From: S5-A14a sp022766365
GTDB lineage: Bacteria > Bacillota > Clostridia > Peptostreptococcales > Anaerovoracaceae
DNA: 64,000 nt
Direction: 5' to 3' (one strand)
Assembly: GCA_050313295.1 (NCBI GenBank)
Contig: JBNPLD010000001.1
The translations under genes and the position numbers were made by a program. Under the pieces are notes generated by a model. It was not told the DNA's origin and ran no database searches. It saw only the letters and a list, made by a program, of their open reading frames with translations. Of the stretch, positions 18,741 to 28,311 are shown one piece after another. Position 1 is the stretch's first letter; each line of letters begins with the position of its first letter.

Positions 18741-19322
18741 AGAATAACAAATATATCCAAATAATATATTTGCAATACAGCTGTTAATCCATGATAGTAT
18801 CCTTGAGAAATTTCGCTATTTTAACTAAACTATAATTTTAGAGAGTGGATTAATATATCGATGATGGTAAATAAAATCCGTTAAAACGCAAATGAGAGCC
18901 TCGATTTTATGCAATTTATTTTCAATGATCGAGTTTTGAGTATGCTGAAGATATAATCAGTCTGATGATGGTGAGATTATATAATTCGAACATGAGAACA
19001 TAATATGGAATCAATTATTACAGGGTATAATATAAATGGGCATATAATATTCCCAGACTGATATGAAATCCTGGAAGCTTGTAACCATATATGATGTATA
19101 TATTTTCTTTAATAGTTACAGTAAGATTGCATTGAAATTGCTACAAATGATTAAGCATGGAAATAAGTTACTTTAAGTGTTGTAATATACGATTACAATA
19201 GAAGTTTATGCACCTTATTGTAAGCAAGGCACAGTTTAAAGAACAATGGGAGATGGAATTAAATTCAACAGCAAATATAAACTATGGCTTCCACGAAGAT
19301 TGTCTCAATTGTTTTTAAGTGT

Positions 19323-19364
19323 ATATAACTATTCCGAAAATTATGATTTTAGGAATAGTTATAT
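19323..19364. terminator. Hairpin in the polarity-switch region
   Basis: Perfect 13-base arms (ATATAACTATTCC and its complement) around a 16-base loop. A/T-rich on the plus-strand 3' side. It could terminate a transcript on either strand. Confidence 0.4.
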
Positions 19365-19407
19365 TTAATACTATGACCTCCATCGCCTAACTGAGACAGA
19401 TATAGCA

Positions 19408-19449
19408 AAGTCGCCATAATAAGTGATAATTCGATTATTATGGCGACTT
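19408..19449. terminator. Perfect 15-base stem hairpin, probable bidirectional terminator
   Basis: Arms 19408-19422 and 19435-19449 (core AAGTCGCCATAATAA) with a 12-base loop, followed on the plus strand by a T-rich GTTGTTTT. It lies between the convergent LysM region and purL and can stop transcription from both sides. Confidence 0.6.
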
Positions 19450-19501
19450 GTTGTTTTAATCAGAATCGGTAATAAAAGTTTTACACATCGTCGAGTTCCC
19501 A

Positions 19502-19532
19502 GGAAATAAAAATATATTATCTTTTTATTTCC
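19502..19532 (-). terminator. A/T-rich hairpin downstream of purL
   Basis: Eleven-base arms GGAAATAAAAA and its complement, 15 bases after the purL stop codon. No clear T-tract follows on the minus strand, so it is a weak terminator candidate. Confidence 0.35.
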
Positions 19533-19546
19533 AAAACCACATCTTT

Positions 19547-22500
19547 CTACTTAAAGTATTCTACTGCAGCCTTGAACATTTCCATATCATATTCCCCCGG
19601 AACATTTTTGTACAGATTTTCTCCTATTCTTTCAGAATGTCCCATCTTACCAAGAATCCTTCCATCCGGAGATGTTATACATTCAATACCAAGGTATGAT
19701 CCATTAGGATTACAATGTATCATGTATGTACCGTTTCCTTCAAAGTCAACATACTGAGTATTAATTTGTCCATTTGCTAAGAGAGTATCGATTACCTCAT
19801 CGGAGGCAACAAAACGACCTTCTCCATGTGATATTGGCACCTTATATATCTCCCCTATCTTTGTATTTTTGAGCCATGGAGAGGCATTAGACAGGACTTT
19901 CACATCAACGATTTTTGATTGATGACGACCGATTTCGTTTAGAGTAAGAGTTGGGAAGTTTTCGTCAACATCTAAAATTCTGCCGTATGGAAGAAGCCCA
20001 AGTTTTATAAGTGCTTGGAATCCATTGCAAATGCCGGCCATGAGGCCATCTCGATTTTCCATAAGATCCTCAACAGCCTCTTTTATCTTACGATTTCTGA
20101 AAAACGCAGTTATAAATTTACCGGATCCGTCAGGCTCATCACCACTTGAGAACCCTCCAGGAATAAAGATAATATTAGATTCACGAATTTTTTTTGCAAA
20201 TTCATCTACAGATTTAGCAATATGTGCACTTGTTAAATTATTGATTACAAACACTTCAACGTCTGCTCCGGCAGCTTTGAAAGACTTAGCACTATCATAT
20301 TCACAGTTAGTACCCGGGAATACAGGGATAAGCACTTTAGGCTTATCTAATGTAAATCCTGCATGACTTTTAATTGTTCTGATTCCTTTAAAAGATAAAT
20401 CTTCACATATAGCATGAGAGCTGTTTCTCTCAGGCAATTTTTCATCAACATGGAAATTATAAACAGGCTCAAGTTTGCTTTCATAGATTACATCAAGTGT
20501 TCTAAGCTCAATTTCATCTCCTTTAAAAATCAATTTCTCAGTTGAAACAGTCTCACCGAGAATGGAAATTTTATCGTCTTTTTTTAGTGTTGCAACATCA
20601 CAATCATCAGAAAGCTCGACAATGAAACTTCCGTAATTATAAGCAAACAATTTATCAATATCAGTATCATTGGAATATTCAAATCCTATGTTATTTCCTA
20701 TCGACATTTTATAAACAGCTTCAGCAACACCGCCATAGCCACAGGTATAAATGGAAAGTGCTTTCTTTCTTTCGACCAACTCTCCCACTAAAGCAAAAAC
20801 TTCTTTCAAAGACTCTCCGGTTGGAAGACCATTGTCGTCAATCTGTGGCGTAATCATAATTACATTATGGTTAACTCCTTTAAAATCACCGCTTATAACT
20901 CTGCCTACCTCACCGGTTGTCACCGCAAATGAAATGAGTGTAGGTGGAACATGTAGATCTTCAAAGCTCCCGGACATGGAATCCTTGCCGCCTATTGCCG
21001 CTATTTCCAGAGCAATTTGAGCTTTCAATGCACCCAATACAGAGGCAAGTGGCTTTCCCCACTTTTCCTTATCTGTTCCAAGTTTCTCGAAGTATTCTTG
21101 AAATGATAGATAAATATCATTAAATTCAGCTCCGGCAGCCACCAGCTTCGAAACAGATTCCACTACAGCAAGATATGCTCCGTCAAATGGTGACAATTCC
21201 GAAATATAGGGGTTGAAGCCCCATGACATAAATGAAGCTGTACTTGACGTATCTTCTTCCATGGAAATAAGATTAACCATAGCTTGATTAGGCGTACGCT
21301 GGAACTTTCCACCAAACGGCATAATTACGGTACCTGCACCGATTGTAGAATCAAACATTTCAGAAAGCCCACGTTTTGAACATACGTTAAGTTCTCCTAC
21401 CATTGCTTTCATATCTTTGATAAAATCTCCACTTGATGATTTACCGTACGGTTTACCCTCTAAGACCCTTGCTTCTATATGCTTATCAGTTCCATTGGTA
21501 TCAAGAAATTCCCTTGAAATATCTACGATTGTATTTCCTCGCCAGCACATTACAAGACGTCCAGTGTCATTTACAGTGGCTACCTCAGTACATTGTAAAT
21601 TCTCCGATTCTGCAAGAGTTTTAAATCTCTCGACATTTTCTGACCTGACTACAACAGCCATTCGTTCCTGAGATTCACTGATAGCAAGCTCCGTTCCATC
21701 AAGTCCTTCGTATTTCTTAGGAACTTTATCAAGGTTGATATTCAGCCCTTCCGCAAGTTCACCGATGGCTACTGAAACTCCTCCTGCTCCAAAGTCATTA
21801 CAGCGTTTAATCAATTTACTTGCTTCCGGATTTCTGAAAAGTCTCTGAAGCTTTCTCTCTTCAGGAGCATTACCTTTCTGGACCTCGGCACCCGCCGTTT
21901 CGATTGAATCTACCGTATGGGATTTCGATGATCCGGTTGCTCCTCCACAACCGTCTCTTCCTGTTTTACCTCCTAAGAGCAAAACAATATCCCCTGCTAA
22001 AGGTGTCTCTCTTATAACATTTTCTGCCGGTGCAGCTGCTATGACTGCTCCGACTTCCATTCTCTTAGCAACATACCCTGGATGATACAGTTCATCAACC
22101 TGTCCCGTAGCAAGTCCGATTTGATTGCCGTAAGAGGAATAACCCTTAGCAGCTGTGGTAACGATTTTCCTCTGAGAAAGTTTTCCCTCCAGCGTCTCAT
22201 CATCAGCCGCAAGAGGATTTCCGGCTCCGGTTACTCTCATTGCAGAGTAAACATATGAACGACCCGAAAGCGGATCCCTTATGGCTCCACCTATACAGGT
22301 TGCTGCACCACCAAATGGTTCAATTTCTGTAGGGTGATTATGTGTTTCGTTTTTAAATAGAAGTAGCCAGTCCTCTGTGCCTTTTGAACTTTCAACTTTG
22401 ATTTTGACAGTGCACGCATTAATTTCTTCAGATTCATCCAAATTATTTAGCTTTCCAAGGCTACGTAAATATTTTGCTGCAATTGTTCCAATGTCCATCA

Positions 22501-23296
22501 ATGAAATCGGTTTGGAACGCTTTAAATCTTCTCTGATTTTTATATATAAATTATAAGCATCACTTACATTTTTATCTTCGAATTCCACATTGTCAATTAC
22601 AGTGTTAAAAGTTGTATGTCTGCAATGATCTGACCAATATGTGTCTATAACACGAATTTCTGTAATAGTAGGAGGTCTGTTTTCATTGCGGAAGTACTCC
22701 TGTGTGAAAGCAAGATCCGAAAGATCCATAGCAAGACCCATATTTGCTGCCAAGGTTTTCAAATCTGCTTCGTCCATTTGATTGAAGTCATGGATTATTT
22801 CCACGTCCTGTGGATAATCCGCAGCAAGGTTCAAATCTTCATATTCAGAGAGAGTTGCTTCTCTTGCCTCAACAGGGTTAATGATATATTTACGTATTTT
22901 TGCCTTGGCTTGATCCGAATCAATACCGGTGAATACATACAGCTTAGCGTACTTAACTACAGGTTTTTTTCCTTGGGAAATCATCTGTATACATTCTGAA
23001 GCCGCTTCCGCTCTCTGATCAAATTGTCCGGGAAGAAGTTCAACCGCCAAAACAAAATCAGTTTTCTTGAAATTCAGTTCATCATATGTTAAAACCTTGT
23101 CGACTTGAGGCTCTGAAAATACCGTATTAACGGCGTTCTTAAATACCTCTTCATCAATATCATCTACGTCGTAGCGATGTATTATGCGGACATCTCCCAG
23201 ACGATCCAATCCCAAGAAACTCTTGATATCCCTTTGCACTTCTTTTGCCTCGTGGGCAAACGCCTGCCTTTTTTCGACAAAAACCCTTCTAACCAT
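19547..23296 (-). CDS. purL: Phosphoribosylformylglycinamidine synthase, single-chain form with glutaminase domain
   Basis: Converts FGAR, glutamine and ATP to FGAM (purine step 4). The 1249-residue protein contains an N-terminal PurS-like segment, two AIR-synthase-like halves (FKNETHNHPTEIEPFGGAATCIGG near residue 315; GGKDSMSG near residue 790) and a C-terminal class I glutaminase with the nucleophile in GICNGFQ near residue 1100 and the SHGEGRF catalytic-His segment. This large form makes separate purS and purQ unnecessary and none is present. It is the last gene of the pur operon, 2 bases after purD. Confidence 0.97.
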   Translation of the reverse strand: MVRRVFVEKRQAFAHEAKEVQRDIKSFLGLDRLGDVRIIHRYDVDDIDEEVFKNAVNTVFSEPQVDKVLTYDELNFKKTDFVLAVELLPGQFDQRAEAASECIQMISQGKKPVVKYAKLYVFTGIDSDQAKAKIRKYIINPVEAREATLSEYEDLNLAADYPQDVEIIHDFNQMDEADLKTLAANMGLAMDLSDLAFTQEYFRNENRPPTITEIRVIDTYWSDHCRHTTFNTVIDNVEFEDKNVSDAYNLYIKIREDLKRSKPISLMDIGTIAAKYLRSLGKLNNLDESEEINACTVKIKVESSKGTEDWLLLFKNETHNHPTEIEPFGGAATCIGGAIRDPLSGRSYVYSAMRVTGAGNPLAADDETLEGKLSQRKIVTTAAKGYSSYGNQIGLATGQVDELYHPGYVAKRMEVGAVIAAAPAENVIRETPLAGDIVLLLGGKTGRDGCGGATGSSKSHTVDSIETAGAEVQKGNAPEERKLQRLFRNPEASKLIKRCNDFGAGGVSVAIGELAEGLNINLDKVPKKYEGLDGTELAISESQERMAVVVRSENVERFKTLAESENLQCTEVATVNDTGRLVMCWRGNTIVDISREFLDTNGTDKHIEARVLEGKPYGKSSSGDFIKDMKAMVGELNVCSKRGLSEMFDSTIGAGTVIMPFGGKFQRTPNQAMVNLISMEEDTSSTASFMSWGFNPYISELSPFDGAYLAVVESVSKLVAAGAEFNDIYLSFQEYFEKLGTDKEKWGKPLASVLGALKAQIALEIAAIGGKDSMSGSFEDLHVPPTLISFAVTTGEVGRVISGDFKGVNHNVIMITPQIDDNGLPTGESLKEVFALVGELVERKKALSIYTCGYGGVAEAVYKMSIGNNIGFEYSNDTDIDKLFAYNYGSFIVELSDDCDVATLKKDDKISILGETVSTEKLIFKGDEIELRTLDVIYESKLEPVYNFHVDEKLPERNSSHAICEDLSFKGIRTIKSHAGFTLDKPKVLIPVFPGTNCEYDSAKSFKAAGADVEVFVINNLTSAHIAKSVDEFAKKIRESNIIFIPGGFSSGDEPDGSGKFITAFFRNRKIKEAVEDLMENRDGLMAGICNGFQALIKLGLLPYGRILDVDENFPTLTLNEIGRHQSKIVDVKVLSNASPWLKNTKIGEIYKVPISHGEGRFVASDEVIDTLLANGQINTQYVDFEGNGTYMIHCNPNGSYLGIECITSPDGRILGKMGHSERIGENLYKNVPGEYDMEMFKAAVEYFK

Positions 23297-23298
23297 TA

Positions 23299-24570
23299 TT
23301 ATACCTCTCTTAATACTTTAAGTGCTTTATGTCCGATGTCTTTTCTAAAGTATTTATTTTTGAAATTGATGCTTTCAGCTGCCTTATATGCTTTGTCTAT
23401 GGCTTCTTTAAGGGTTCCTCCTTTTTTAGTTATCCCGAGAACTCTTCCACCGTTTGTGACAAGACAGTTATTTTCCAACTTAGCACCCGCCACGAAAATA
23501 TCCCTTGTTTCTTCATCGTTCCAGCTGATAGAAAATCCTTTCTCATATGCCTTAGGATAGCCTTTGGAGGCAAGCACAAGGCAACATGTGAAATCTCCGG
23601 AGAACCTGACCTTTGAAGAATCTAGCTTACCTTCTCTTACATCCATCATTATCTCCAGAAGATCCGATTCTAAAAGTGGTAAAACAGCTTGGGCTTCAGG
23701 ATCTCCAAATCTGCAGTTATATTCTATAACTTTCGGACCATCTGCAGTGATCATGAGGCCAAAATAAAGACAGCCTTTAAACGGTCTGCCAAGGGAATTC
23801 ATGGCTTTCAAAGTCGGTAGAAAAATGTCATTCATAGCTCTTTCTGCAATTTCTTTTGTATAGTATGGATTAGGTGCGATTACTCCCATGCCCCCTGTAT
23901 TAGGTCCAATATCGCCGTCAAAGGCTCTTTTGTGGTCCATTGACGAAATCATAGGTACAATCCTCTCCCCATCTGTAAATGTAAGCACAGACACTTCAGG
24001 CCCTTCAAGGAATTCTTCTATTACGACTCTGTTTCCACTGTTACCGAAAAGTTTATCTTTCATTATAGTTTTCAGGGCATTCAAGGCTTCATCATGGGTT
24101 TCGGCAATGATAACCCCTTTCCCAAGAGCGAGACCATCAGCCTTTATAACTATAGGAACAGGATTCTCTGACACATATGCCGACGCCCCCGTAAAATCGT
24201 CAAAGATTTGATATTTTGCAGTGGGAATACCGAAATCCTTCATCAGTTCTTTAGAAAATGCCTTACTCCCCTCTATAATTGCTGCTCTTTTGTTCGGACC
24301 GAAACAGGGAATCCCTGCTGCTTCAAGCTCATCGACCATTCCGAGTACCAAAGGATCATCGGGTGCCACTACAGCAAAATCTACATGCTCTTTTACAGCG
24401 AAATCCTTAACTCCCGAAAGATCCGTAGTCTTTATATCGACACAGGTTGCATCGGCTGCAATCCCACCGTTTCCCGGAAGTGCAAATATTTCTTTAACAT
24501 TCGGATTTTCCTTTATTTTTTTGATGATGGCATGCTCTCTGCCACCGCCACCTACCACGAGAATTTTCAT
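23299..24570 (-). CDS. purD: Phosphoribosylamine-glycine ligase (GAR synthetase)
   Basis: ATP-grasp ligase of purine step 2 joining phosphoribosylamine and glycine. The 423-residue protein starts with the typical MKILVVGGGGREHAI nucleotide-binding loop and contains the ATP-grasp segments VIKADGLALGKGVI and GPNTGGMGV and the metal-binding EYNCRFGDPEAQ near residue 285. It lies between the AICAR transformylase and purL. Length is normal. Confidence 0.98.
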   Translation of the reverse strand: MKILVVGGGGREHAIIKKIKENPNVKEIFALPGNGGIAADATCVDIKTTDLSGVKDFAVKEHVDFAVVAPDDPLVLGMVDELEAAGIPCFGPNKRAAIIEGSKAFSKELMKDFGIPTAKYQIFDDFTGASAYVSENPVPIVIKADGLALGKGVIIAETHDEALNALKTIMKDKLFGNSGNRVVIEEFLEGPEVSVLTFTDGERIVPMISSMDHKRAFDGDIGPNTGGMGVIAPNPYYTKEIAERAMNDIFLPTLKAMNSLGRPFKGCLYFGLMITADGPKVIEYNCRFGDPEAQAVLPLLESDLLEIMMDVREGKLDSSKVRFSGDFTCCLVLASKGYPKAYEKGFSISWNDEETRDIFVAGAKLENNCLVTNGGRVLGITKKGGTLKEAIDKAYKAAESINFKNKYFRKDIGHKALKVLREV

Positions 24571-24645
24571 TTACGATACTCCTTGTTAATTGTAATTACT
24601 TAGTCGGAAATCTCAATCCATCTTTAATACTGATATTTTTGAAAA

Positions 24646-25830
24646 CTAATGATGAAAAAGCCTCATTCCGGTGAATGCCATTACCATGGCAAATTTATCA
24701 CATGTTTCAATTACATTTTCATCTCTAATTGAACCGCCTGGTTGAGCTACAAAGCTTACACCGCTTTTTACAGCTCTTTCTATATTATCGCCAAATGGGA
24801 AAAAAGCATCTGATCCAAGGGCAACTCCATTAATTTTACTCAAGTATTCCGTTTGCTCTTCCTTAGTAAAAGGTTCAGGTTTTACAGTGAACACATCTTC
24901 CCATTGTCCGTCACGAATGACATCCATATAATCTCTACCCAGATATACATCTATAGTATTATCCCTTACAGCACGTGGAATATCATTTTTGAACGGAAGG
25001 CCCAAGACCTTCTCCGATTGTCTCAGATGCCATATGTCAGCCTTATCTCCAGCAAGTCTTGTGCAGTGAATTCTTGACTGTTGCCCGGCACCGACCCCGA
25101 TCGCCTGCCCTTCCTTGGCAAAGGCTACTGAATTTGACTGTGTGTACTTTAAAGTGATCAGAGCCACAATCAAATCCCTCCTGCCCTCGTTTGTGAGGTT
25201 TTTATTCTTGGTAACGATTTTTCCAAGAACATCACGATTTATTTTACAATCGTTTCTACCTTGAGAAAAAGTGACTCCGAAAACCTGTTTTGTTTCTTCG
25301 TGAACCGGAACATAGTCGGGGTCAATTTCAATAATATTGTAATTCCCTTTTTTCTTGCTTCGCAGAATCTTCAGTGCGTCTTCATCAAATCCGGGAGCTA
25401 TTATTCCATCTGAAACCTCCCGTTTAATGAGTTTGGCTGTTACAACATCGCACGGCCTTGAAAGAGCGATAAAATCCCCAAATGAAGACATTCTGTCGGT
25501 TCCTCTAGCTCTTGCATAAGCCGTTGCCAGCTTTGAATCATCAAGATCTTCCACATCGTCAACAAAACAACTTTTTTTCAAGGCATCACTCATGGGAACG
25601 GCTATTGAGGCCGAGGTCGGACTTACGTGTTTGAAGGACGTTGCAGCAGGCTCTCCCAATGCTTCGTCCAGTTCCCTAACTAATTGCCAACTGTTGAGAG
25701 CATCAAGAAAATTGATGTATCCTGGTCTGCCGTTTAGAATTTCAAATGGAAGCTCTCTGCCGTCTTCCATGTAAACTTTTGCCGGTTTCTGGTTAGGATT
25801 ACACCCGTATTTCAATTCAAATTCTTTCAT
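24646..25830 (-). CDS. Stand-alone AICAR formyltransferase (PurH C-terminal domain equivalent)
   Basis: Transfers formyl from 10-formyl-THF to AICAR (purine step 9). The 394-residue protein begins directly with the transformylase fold (MKEFELKYGCNPNQKPA) and shows FKHVSPTSASIAVP near residue 67 with the catalytic Lys-His pair, YTQSNSVAFAKEGQAIGVGAGQQSR near residue 240, and DAFFPFGDNIERA near residue 350. The N-terminal IMP cyclohydrolase domain of normal bifunctional PurH is absent; that activity is assigned to the neighbouring PurO-type gene. Between this gene and purD there is a 75-base gap. Confidence 0.95.
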   Translation of the reverse strand: MKEFELKYGCNPNQKPAKVYMEDGRELPFEILNGRPGYINFLDALNSWQLVRELDEALGEPAATSFKHVSPTSASIAVPMSDALKKSCFVDDVEDLDDSKLATAYARARGTDRMSSFGDFIALSRPCDVVTAKLIKREVSDGIIAPGFDEDALKILRSKKKGNYNIIEIDPDYVPVHEETKQVFGVTFSQGRNDCKINRDVLGKIVTKNKNLTNEGRRDLIVALITLKYTQSNSVAFAKEGQAIGVGAGQQSRIHCTRLAGDKADIWHLRQSEKVLGLPFKNDIPRAVRDNTIDVYLGRDYMDVIRDGQWEDVFTVKPEPFTKEEQTEYLSKINGVALGSDAFFPFGDNIERAVKSGVSFVAQPGGSIRDENVIETCDKFAMVMAFTGMRLFHH

Positions 25831-25867
25831 TATGTTACCTCTTTTTCAATCTGCTTTTTTTGTCTGC

Positions 25868-26581
25868 CTATTGCTGTATATTCTTGTTAATTATATAGGT
25901 TTTTACCTGACCGTTTTCTAAATCTATGGCTTTTGCCACGAGTGAAATTCTATTTTCCACATCAAGAGAGTTCCAAACTCTATCTGCAAATTCCGTCAAT
26001 GTCCCACTAATTTCTATCTCTTTAGGTTCACCTTCATAAGTTGGAAGTGGATTGCCATCTGTTATATATGTGTGTATGAGGTGCCCTATTCCGGATACAG
26101 CTTCGTAATTGTAGAAGAAGCGGTAGCATTTTTGTCTTTCAGGGTTTCCGCATTTAAGTATGGACAGCTTATATGTAAGCTCCTCATTGAGCTCCATAAG
26201 TCCGCTGATTCTAGGGGTATAATTGGGGGCATCCGGCTCAAATTCTCTTGTTTTCAGGGCATCTGCAAAGCTCTCACCTTCCAGCATGAAATTATAGATA
26301 GTGTCTGTTTGATCTCCATTTGTTACAATGAGCTCATAATTTTGAGCTCTCATAGGATAATAAACGATAAGAGATGAATCTTCCACTTTCGATTCATCAA
26401 AAGGCTTGATCATTATATCATCTCCATCTTCAAGAAAGATTCTGTTTCTGCTGTTTTCGCTTCGCCCCATGATGAAGTAAACTGCAACGGCATTTTTCCC
26501 TCCCTTAGCTTTTCCTAGGATTATTCCTCGTCCGGGATATGGATTTCCTTTAAGGGCTTCTTCTACAGTTATTGTTTTCAT
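25868..26581 (-). CDS. PurO-type IMP cyclohydrolase
   Basis: Closes the FAICAR ring to IMP, the last step of purine synthesis. The 237-residue protein belongs to the IMP cyclohydrolase family first defined by archaeal PurO (NTN-hydrolase-like fold): GNPYPGRGIILG near residue 12, VAVYFIMGRSENSRNR near residue 31 and YYPMRAQNYELIVTNGDQTDTI near residue 73. It is unrelated to the PurH N-terminal domain. The ATG at 26581 is preferred over the upstream TTG since AGAGG sits about 10 bases before it and it overlaps the purN stop as ATGA. Adjacent to the stand-alone AICAR transformylase, completing the pair of steps. Confidence 0.9.
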   Translation of the reverse strand: MKTITVEEALKGNPYPGRGIILGKAKGGKNAVAVYFIMGRSENSRNRIFLEDGDDIMIKPFDESKVEDSSLIVYYPMRAQNYELIVTNGDQTDTIYNFMLEGESFADALKTREFEPDAPNYTPRISGLMELNEELTYKLSILKCGNPERQKCYRFFYNYEAVSGIGHLIHTYITDGNPLPTYEGEPKEIEISGTLTEFADRVWNSLDVENRISLVAKAIDLENGQVKTYIINKNIQQ

Positions 26582-27201
26582 ATTATACAATCCTCTTTCT
26601 TCCGTCTTTTCGCTCCGATAATCTCATTGCCTACAATAACACATGCTTGTGGAAGGAGTTTCCACTCCGCCTCTTCCATTATACGTCTCTGGAGGGTTAC
26701 AGGAGTATCATATGGTTTAACTTCCACAGCTTTTTGGAGTATTATTTCACCGCCATCAGGAATTTCATTCACAAAGTGAACCGTTGCTCCACTGATTTTT
26801 ACGCCATATTCAAGCGCCTTCTCATGAACGTGTAGTCCATAGCACCCCTTCCCGCAGAAAGATGGAATTAATGACGGGTGAATATTAATAATCGGCTTTT
26901 GAAAATTACGTATGAATCTTCCTGTTAAGATTTTGAGATATCCGGCCAAAACCAGCATATCTATCCTTTCATCATTTAAGATTTTAAGGAGTTTTGATTC
27001 GTCCTTACAAACCAGTGCCTTGATACCTTCATTTTCAGCCCTCTTAAGAGCATAGGCGTCTTCGTTATTTGAAATTACAAGGCATATTTCGCAAGGGCTG
27101 AGGCTTCCGTCTTTTTCGGCATCTATTAAAGCCTGTAGATTAGTCCCCCCTCCGGATACCAAAACCGCCATATAAACCTTGTCATTAATATTTTCTACCA
27201 T
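26578..27201 (-). CDS. purN: Phosphoribosylglycinamide formyltransferase (folate-dependent)
   Basis: Formylates GAR (purine step 3). The 207-residue protein has the phosphate loop VSGGGTNLQAL near residue 14, the catalytic Asn-His in NIHPSLIPSF near residue 105 and the Asp loop near residue 140. It overlaps purM by 7 bases at its start and the PurO-type gene by 4 bases at its end, so translation is coupled. Confidence 0.97.
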   Translation of the reverse strand: MVENINDKVYMAVLVSGGGTNLQALIDAEKDGSLSPCEICLVISNNEDAYALKRAENEGIKALVCKDESKLLKILNDERIDMLVLAGYLKILTGRFIRNFQKPIINIHPSLIPSFCGKGCYGLHVHEKALEYGVKISGATVHFVNEIPDGGEIILQKAVEVKPYDTPVTLQRRIMEEAEWKLLPQACVIVGNEIIGAKRRKKEDCII

Positions 27202-28235
27202 AAAACAACACCATCGTCTGACCGTATCACTTCTCCAAGGGTATACACTTCTTCTCCTGAGGCTTGGAGAATGTTCTTCGCCTTTTCCTCATCCTCCTTT
27301 GAAATCGTTATAACCATGCCGATTCCCATATTAAATGTATTGTACATATCTCTTTCAGAAATACTGCCTTTTTCCTGAATATATTTAAAAATAGGAAGTA
27401 CCGGTATTGCTGATTTTTTTATTTTGGCTGTCATGTTTTCCGGAAGTGCTCTTGGAATATTTTCGTAGAAGCCTCCCCCCGTAATGTTTGCAATAGACTT
27501 GACATTTACATTTTCCAAGAGTTTAAGTACAGGTTTAACGTATATTCTGGTTGGCTCCATCAAAACTTCTCCCAGGGTTTTATCTTTGAGCTTACTGATA
27601 GGTTCAGAGAGGTCGATATTCTCAACATCAAGTACCTTCCTTACAAGTGAAAAGCCGTTTGAATGAATACCGGAAGAAGCAAGACCAAGTATAACGTCTC
27701 CCGGCATAACATTTGCTTTATTGATAATTTCTGACTTATCCACAATCCCAACTGCAAATCCGGCCATGTCGTACTCTTGTTCACCATAGAACCCGGGCAT
27801 TTCCGCTGTTTCGCCGCCTATAAGTGCACATTGTGACTGAACACAGCCTTCAGCTACACCTGAAACTATTCGGGAAACTTTTTCCGGGATATTTTTCCCT
27901 ACAGCAATGTAGTCGAGGAAAAAAAGAGGCTTGGCTCCTACACAAATTATATCATTAACACACATTGCCACGCAGTCTATTCCAACAGTATCATGTTTAT
28001 CTGTAAGGAATGCCATCTTAAGTTTTGTCCCGACACCATCTGTTCCACTTACCAGAACCGGTTCTTTGATACTGCCAAGCTCAAGCTGAAACAACCCTCC
28101 AAAACCGCCTAAGCTATCTGTCTTTCCGAATATCATGGTTCTCGCCACATGTTCCTTCATGAGTTCGACAGCCTTATATCCCGCTGTGATATCAACTCCT
28201 GCATCCTTATAACTTTCACTGTAACTTTTTGTCAT
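27195..28235 (-). CDS. purM: Phosphoribosylformylglycinamidine cyclo-ligase (AIR synthetase)
   Basis: Closes the imidazole ring to give AIR (purine step 5). The 346-residue protein starts with SYKDAGVDITAGYKAV, has the ATP-binding FGGLFQL and GTDGVGTKLKMA segments, and GGETAEMPGFY near residue 140. Typical length. It is preceded by a 76-base gap after purF. Confidence 0.98.
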   Translation of the reverse strand: MTKSYSESYKDAGVDITAGYKAVELMKEHVARTMIFGKTDSLGGFGGLFQLELGSIKEPVLVSGTDGVGTKLKMAFLTDKHDTVGIDCVAMCVNDIICVGAKPLFFLDYIAVGKNIPEKVSRIVSGVAEGCVQSQCALIGGETAEMPGFYGEQEYDMAGFAVGIVDKSEIINKANVMPGDVILGLASSGIHSNGFSLVRKVLDVENIDLSEPISKLKDKTLGEVLMEPTRIYVKPVLKLLENVNVKSIANITGGGFYENIPRALPENMTAKIKKSAIPVLPIFKYIQEKGSISERDMYNTFNMGIGMVITISKEDEEKAKNILQASGEEVYTLGEVIRSDDGVVLW

Positions 28236-28311
28236 TTTAATACTGTCAATCCGGTAAATATGCTAATCAATAATCCTCCGGATTTTTCCTTTCTCCGAAT
28301 ATTTTTTAATA

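Larger units (their letters stand above)
18741..19546. other. About 800-base region without a convincing gene, rich in inverted repeats
   Basis: No open frame of useful length with a ribosome binding site was found on either strand. The stretch is A/T-rich and holds several inverted repeats: 18900-18905/18928-18933, 18956-18964/19054-19062 (9-base arms), 19180-19198 (TTGTAAT, 5 bases, ATTACAA), 19323-19335/19352-19364 (13-base arms), 19408-19422/19435-19449 (15-base arms) and 19502-19512/19522-19532. It marks the switch from mainly plus-strand to only minus-strand genes. It may be a structured RNA, a decayed gene or a chromosomal site. Confidence 0.6.

Noticed and set aside
19208..19318. A 36-codon open frame (MHLIVSKAQF ... 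DCLNCF) ending in a Cys-containing tail, with a possible small signalling peptide in mind
   Set aside because: No ribosome binding site at a proper distance, no neighbouring export or maturation gene, and the length is expected by chance in an A/T-rich stretch.
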